The notes under the pieces are model-generated. The model saw only the letters and a list, made by a program, of their open reading frames with translations, was not told the origin of the DNA and searched no databases. Positions 6,847 to 8,148 of a stretch of 8,148 nucleotides of DNA are shown piece by piece (the first letter of the stretch is position 1; every line of letters begins with the position of its first letter). The position numbers and the translations under genes were made by a program. Origin of the DNA: Lachnospiraceae bacterium (GTDB lineage Bacteria; Bacillota_A; Clostridia; Lachnospirales; Lachnospiraceae); assembly GCA_017632755.1 (NCBI GenBank), contig JAGBQU010000111.1:1-8148 (forward strand), given 5' to 3'.

Positions 6847-6868
6847 GATAAATATAAAAAATATTGAT

Positions 6869-6897
6869 TTTACTTATGTATAATTATCCTCTATACT
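6869..6897 (+). promoter_or_regulatory. purA promoter region, two overlapping candidates
   Basis: TTTACT (6869-6874) and TATACT (6892-6897) stand 17 bases apart, with a start near 6904. Within the spacer is a perfect TATAAT (6879-6884), which would start near 6891 but has no -35 at the correct distance (AAAAAA at 6856-6861), so it would need an activator or an A-tract UP-like element. The whole 6841-6900 region is AT-rich compared with the flanking genes. The two candidates cannot be separated from sequence alone. Confidence 0.5.
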
Positions 6898-6900
6898 TAG

Positions 6901-6945
6901 GACGTAAAATAGGAATGGATGATCCGGTCAGGATGGATCAACGTC
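6901..6945 (+). other. Possible structured RNA leader of purA
   Basis: TGATCC (6920-6925) pairs with GGATCA (6935-6940) around a nine-base loop, and GACGT (6901-6905) pairs with ACGTC (6941-6945), so the two 3' arms are contiguous while 14 unpaired bases remain on the 5' side. The ribosome binding site begins ten bases later. No known riboswitch family is recognised. The outer stem forms only if transcription starts at or before about 6901, as from the TATAAT candidate. Confidence 0.3.
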
Positions 6946-6967
6946 TGATAGTATGGAGGATATTTTT

Positions 6968-8148
6968 ATGGTAAAAGCAGTAGTAGGTGCAAACTGGGGC
7001 GATGAAGGTAAAGGTAAGATCACCGATATGATGGCGGAGAACGCAGACATCGTCGTTCGCTTTCAGGGTGGCGCAAATGCCGGACACACGATCGTAAACA
7101 ATTATGGAAAGTTTGCGCTTCACACACTTCCTTCCGGTGTTTTTTACAGTCATACAACGAGCATCATCGGTAACGGTGTGGCACTTAACATTCCGATCCT
7201 GTTTAACGAGATCAAATCGATCACGGATAAGAATGTTCCGATGCCAAAGATCCTTGTTTCCGACAGGGCACAGATCGTGATGCCGTATCACATTTTATTT
7301 GATCAGTACGATGAAGAGAGACTTGGAGGAAAATCCTTTGGTTCCACCAAGTCCGGAATTGCACCGTTTTATTCGGATAAATTTGCAAAGATCGGTTTTC
7401 AGGTCAGCGAGCTGTTTGATGAAGAACTGTTAAGAGAGAAAGTGGAGCGCGTCTGTGAATTGAAGAACGTGATCCTGGAGCATCTCTATCACAAAGATCC
7501 GATCGATCCGGCGGAGCTTCTTAAGACACTGAAGGAATATAAGGAGATGGTTGCGCCGTATGTGTGTGATGTGTCTCTGTATCTTGATCAGGCATTGAAG
7601 GACGGCAAGACCGTTCTTTTGGAGGGGCAGCTTGGTACGCTCAAGGATCCGGACCACGGCATTTATCCGATGGTGACATCCTCATCAACACTTGCAGCCT
7701 ATGGCGCGATCGGAGCAGGTATCCCTCCCTATGAGATCAAGCAGGTGGTTACCGTTTGTAAGGCATATTCCTCTGCTGTCGGGGCGGGAGCTTTTGTTTC
7801 CGAGATCTTCGGGGAAGAGGCGGATGAACTCAGACGCCGTGGCGGTGACGGAGGAGAATACGGTGCTACAACCGGACGTCCGCGCCGCATGGGATGGTTT
7901 GACTGCGTGGCTTCCAAGTATGGATGTCGTCTGCAGGGAACAACGGATGTGGCATTTACGGTTCTGGATGTCCTTGGATATCTGGATGAGATCCCTGTCT
8001 GCGTCGGTTATGAGATCGACGGCGAAGTGACGACGGAGTTTCCGGTTACCCACAAGCTTGAAAAGGCAAAACCGGTTCTCAAGATGCTTCCGGGTTGGAA
8101 GTCGGAGCGTGAAGATATCAGAGGAATTCAGAAGTTCGAGGATCTGCC
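6968..8148 (+). CDS. purA: Adenylosuccinate synthetase PurA, divergent type, 3' end missing
   Basis: This enzyme joins IMP and aspartate using GTP to form adenylosuccinate, the substrate of PurB upstream. Start ATG 6968 has GGAGGA (6955-6960) with seven bases of spacing. The frame is open for 393 residues to the window edge; the usual length is about 430. Recognisable motifs: GANWGDEGKGK (7-17) with catalytic Asp12, NAGHT with His40, GSTKSGIAP (125-133), DHGIYPMVTSS (229-239), VGAGAF (271-276) and GATTGRPRR (299-307) with Arg304 and Arg306. Compared with E. coli PurA as I remember it, several binding residues differ: FEGAQG is LEGQLG (219-223 region), TKLD is TVLD (331-334), and the positions of Arg131, Arg143 and Arg147 are Ser129, Lys141 and Gln145. 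I believe this variant occurs in other Clostridia, so PurA activity remains the best call. A paralogue using another nucleotide is less likely because Asp12 and His40 are kept. Confidence 0.9.
   Translation, partial: MVKAVVGANWGDEGKGKITDMMAENADIVVRFQGGANAGHTIVNNYGKFALHTLPSGVFYSHTTSIIGNGVALNIPILFNEIKSITDKNVPMPKILVSDRAQIVMPYHILFDQYDEERLGGKSFGSTKSGIAPFYSDKFAKIGFQVSELFDEELLREKVERVCELKNVILEHLYHKDPIDPAELLKTLKEYKEMVAPYVCDVSLYLDQALKDGKTVLLEGQLGTLKDPDHGIYPMVTSSSTLAAYGAIGAGIPPYEIKQVVTVCKAYSSAVGAGAFVSEIFGEEADELRRRGGDGGEYGATTGRPRRMGWFDCVASKYGCRLQGTTDVAFTVLDVLGYLDEIPVCVGYEIDGEVTTEFPVTHKLEKAKPVLKMLPGWKSEREDIRGIQKFEDL

Noticed and set aside
6851..6865. AATAT-AAAAA-ATATT inverted repeat upstream of purA
   Set aside because: Five-base AT-only arms are expected by chance in this AT-rich promoter region.
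6968..8148. purA as a phage-type PurZ (diaminopurine pathway) gene
   Set aside because: Catalytic Asp12 in GDEGKGK is retained, the gene lies next to purB, and no phage genes are nearby, so ordinary AMP synthesis is more likely.
1..8148. CRISPR, defence island, prophage or transposon content
   Set aside because: No spaced direct repeats, integrase, transposase or terminal inverted repeats were seen. All genes are metabolic, transport or regulatory and share one strand.

Overview
The window shows an ordinary, gene-dense bacterial chromosome segment with every supportable gene on the + strand. Strong AGGAGG-type ribosome binding sites, ATGA stop/start overlaps and the particular purA, purB and larE variants point to a low- to mid-GC Firmicute. 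A Lachnospiraceae-like Clostridium is my best guess; this is inferred from memory of family sequences, not from a search.

Left part (1-2053): a sulfur amino acid operon. It holds the 3' end of a PLP-dependent cysteine synthase / cystathionine beta-synthase, then metN (ABC ATPase with a C-terminal NIL domain) and metI (permease), the last two overlapping by ATGA. A long hairpin closes the unit. No metQ substrate-binding protein gene is visible.

Middle (2054-4336): a GNAT N-acetyltransferase gene carries an in-frame TAA at codon 20 and is probably inactive. It is followed by larE (ATP-dependent sulfur transferase of the nickel-pincer cofactor pathway), which overlaps by ATGA a polar amino acid ABC ATPase gene. 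Neither larA/B/C nor a permease or binding-protein partner for that ATPase is in view.

Right part (4337-8148): the AMP branch of purine biosynthesis. A good sigma-A promoter precedes purB (adenylosuccinate lyase, resembling the eukaryotic ADSL type). Five bases after purB comes a LysR-family regulator gene, and after a 132-base regulatory gap comes purA (adenylosuccinate synthetase, cut by the window edge). PurB and PurA catalyse the two consecutive IMP-to-AMP steps. The gap holds a perfect 15-base palindrome with the T-N11-A form of LysR-type operators, centred about 65 bases upstream of the start point predicted for one of two purA promoter candidates. This suggests that the LysR protein regulates purA.

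I see no CRISPR array, RNA gene, insertion sequence, phage gene or defence system. The points most worth checking are the LysR/palindrome/purA circuit, the divergent active-site residues of PurA, the apparently isolated larE, the broken acetyltransferase and a several-fold excess of GATC tetranucleotides.
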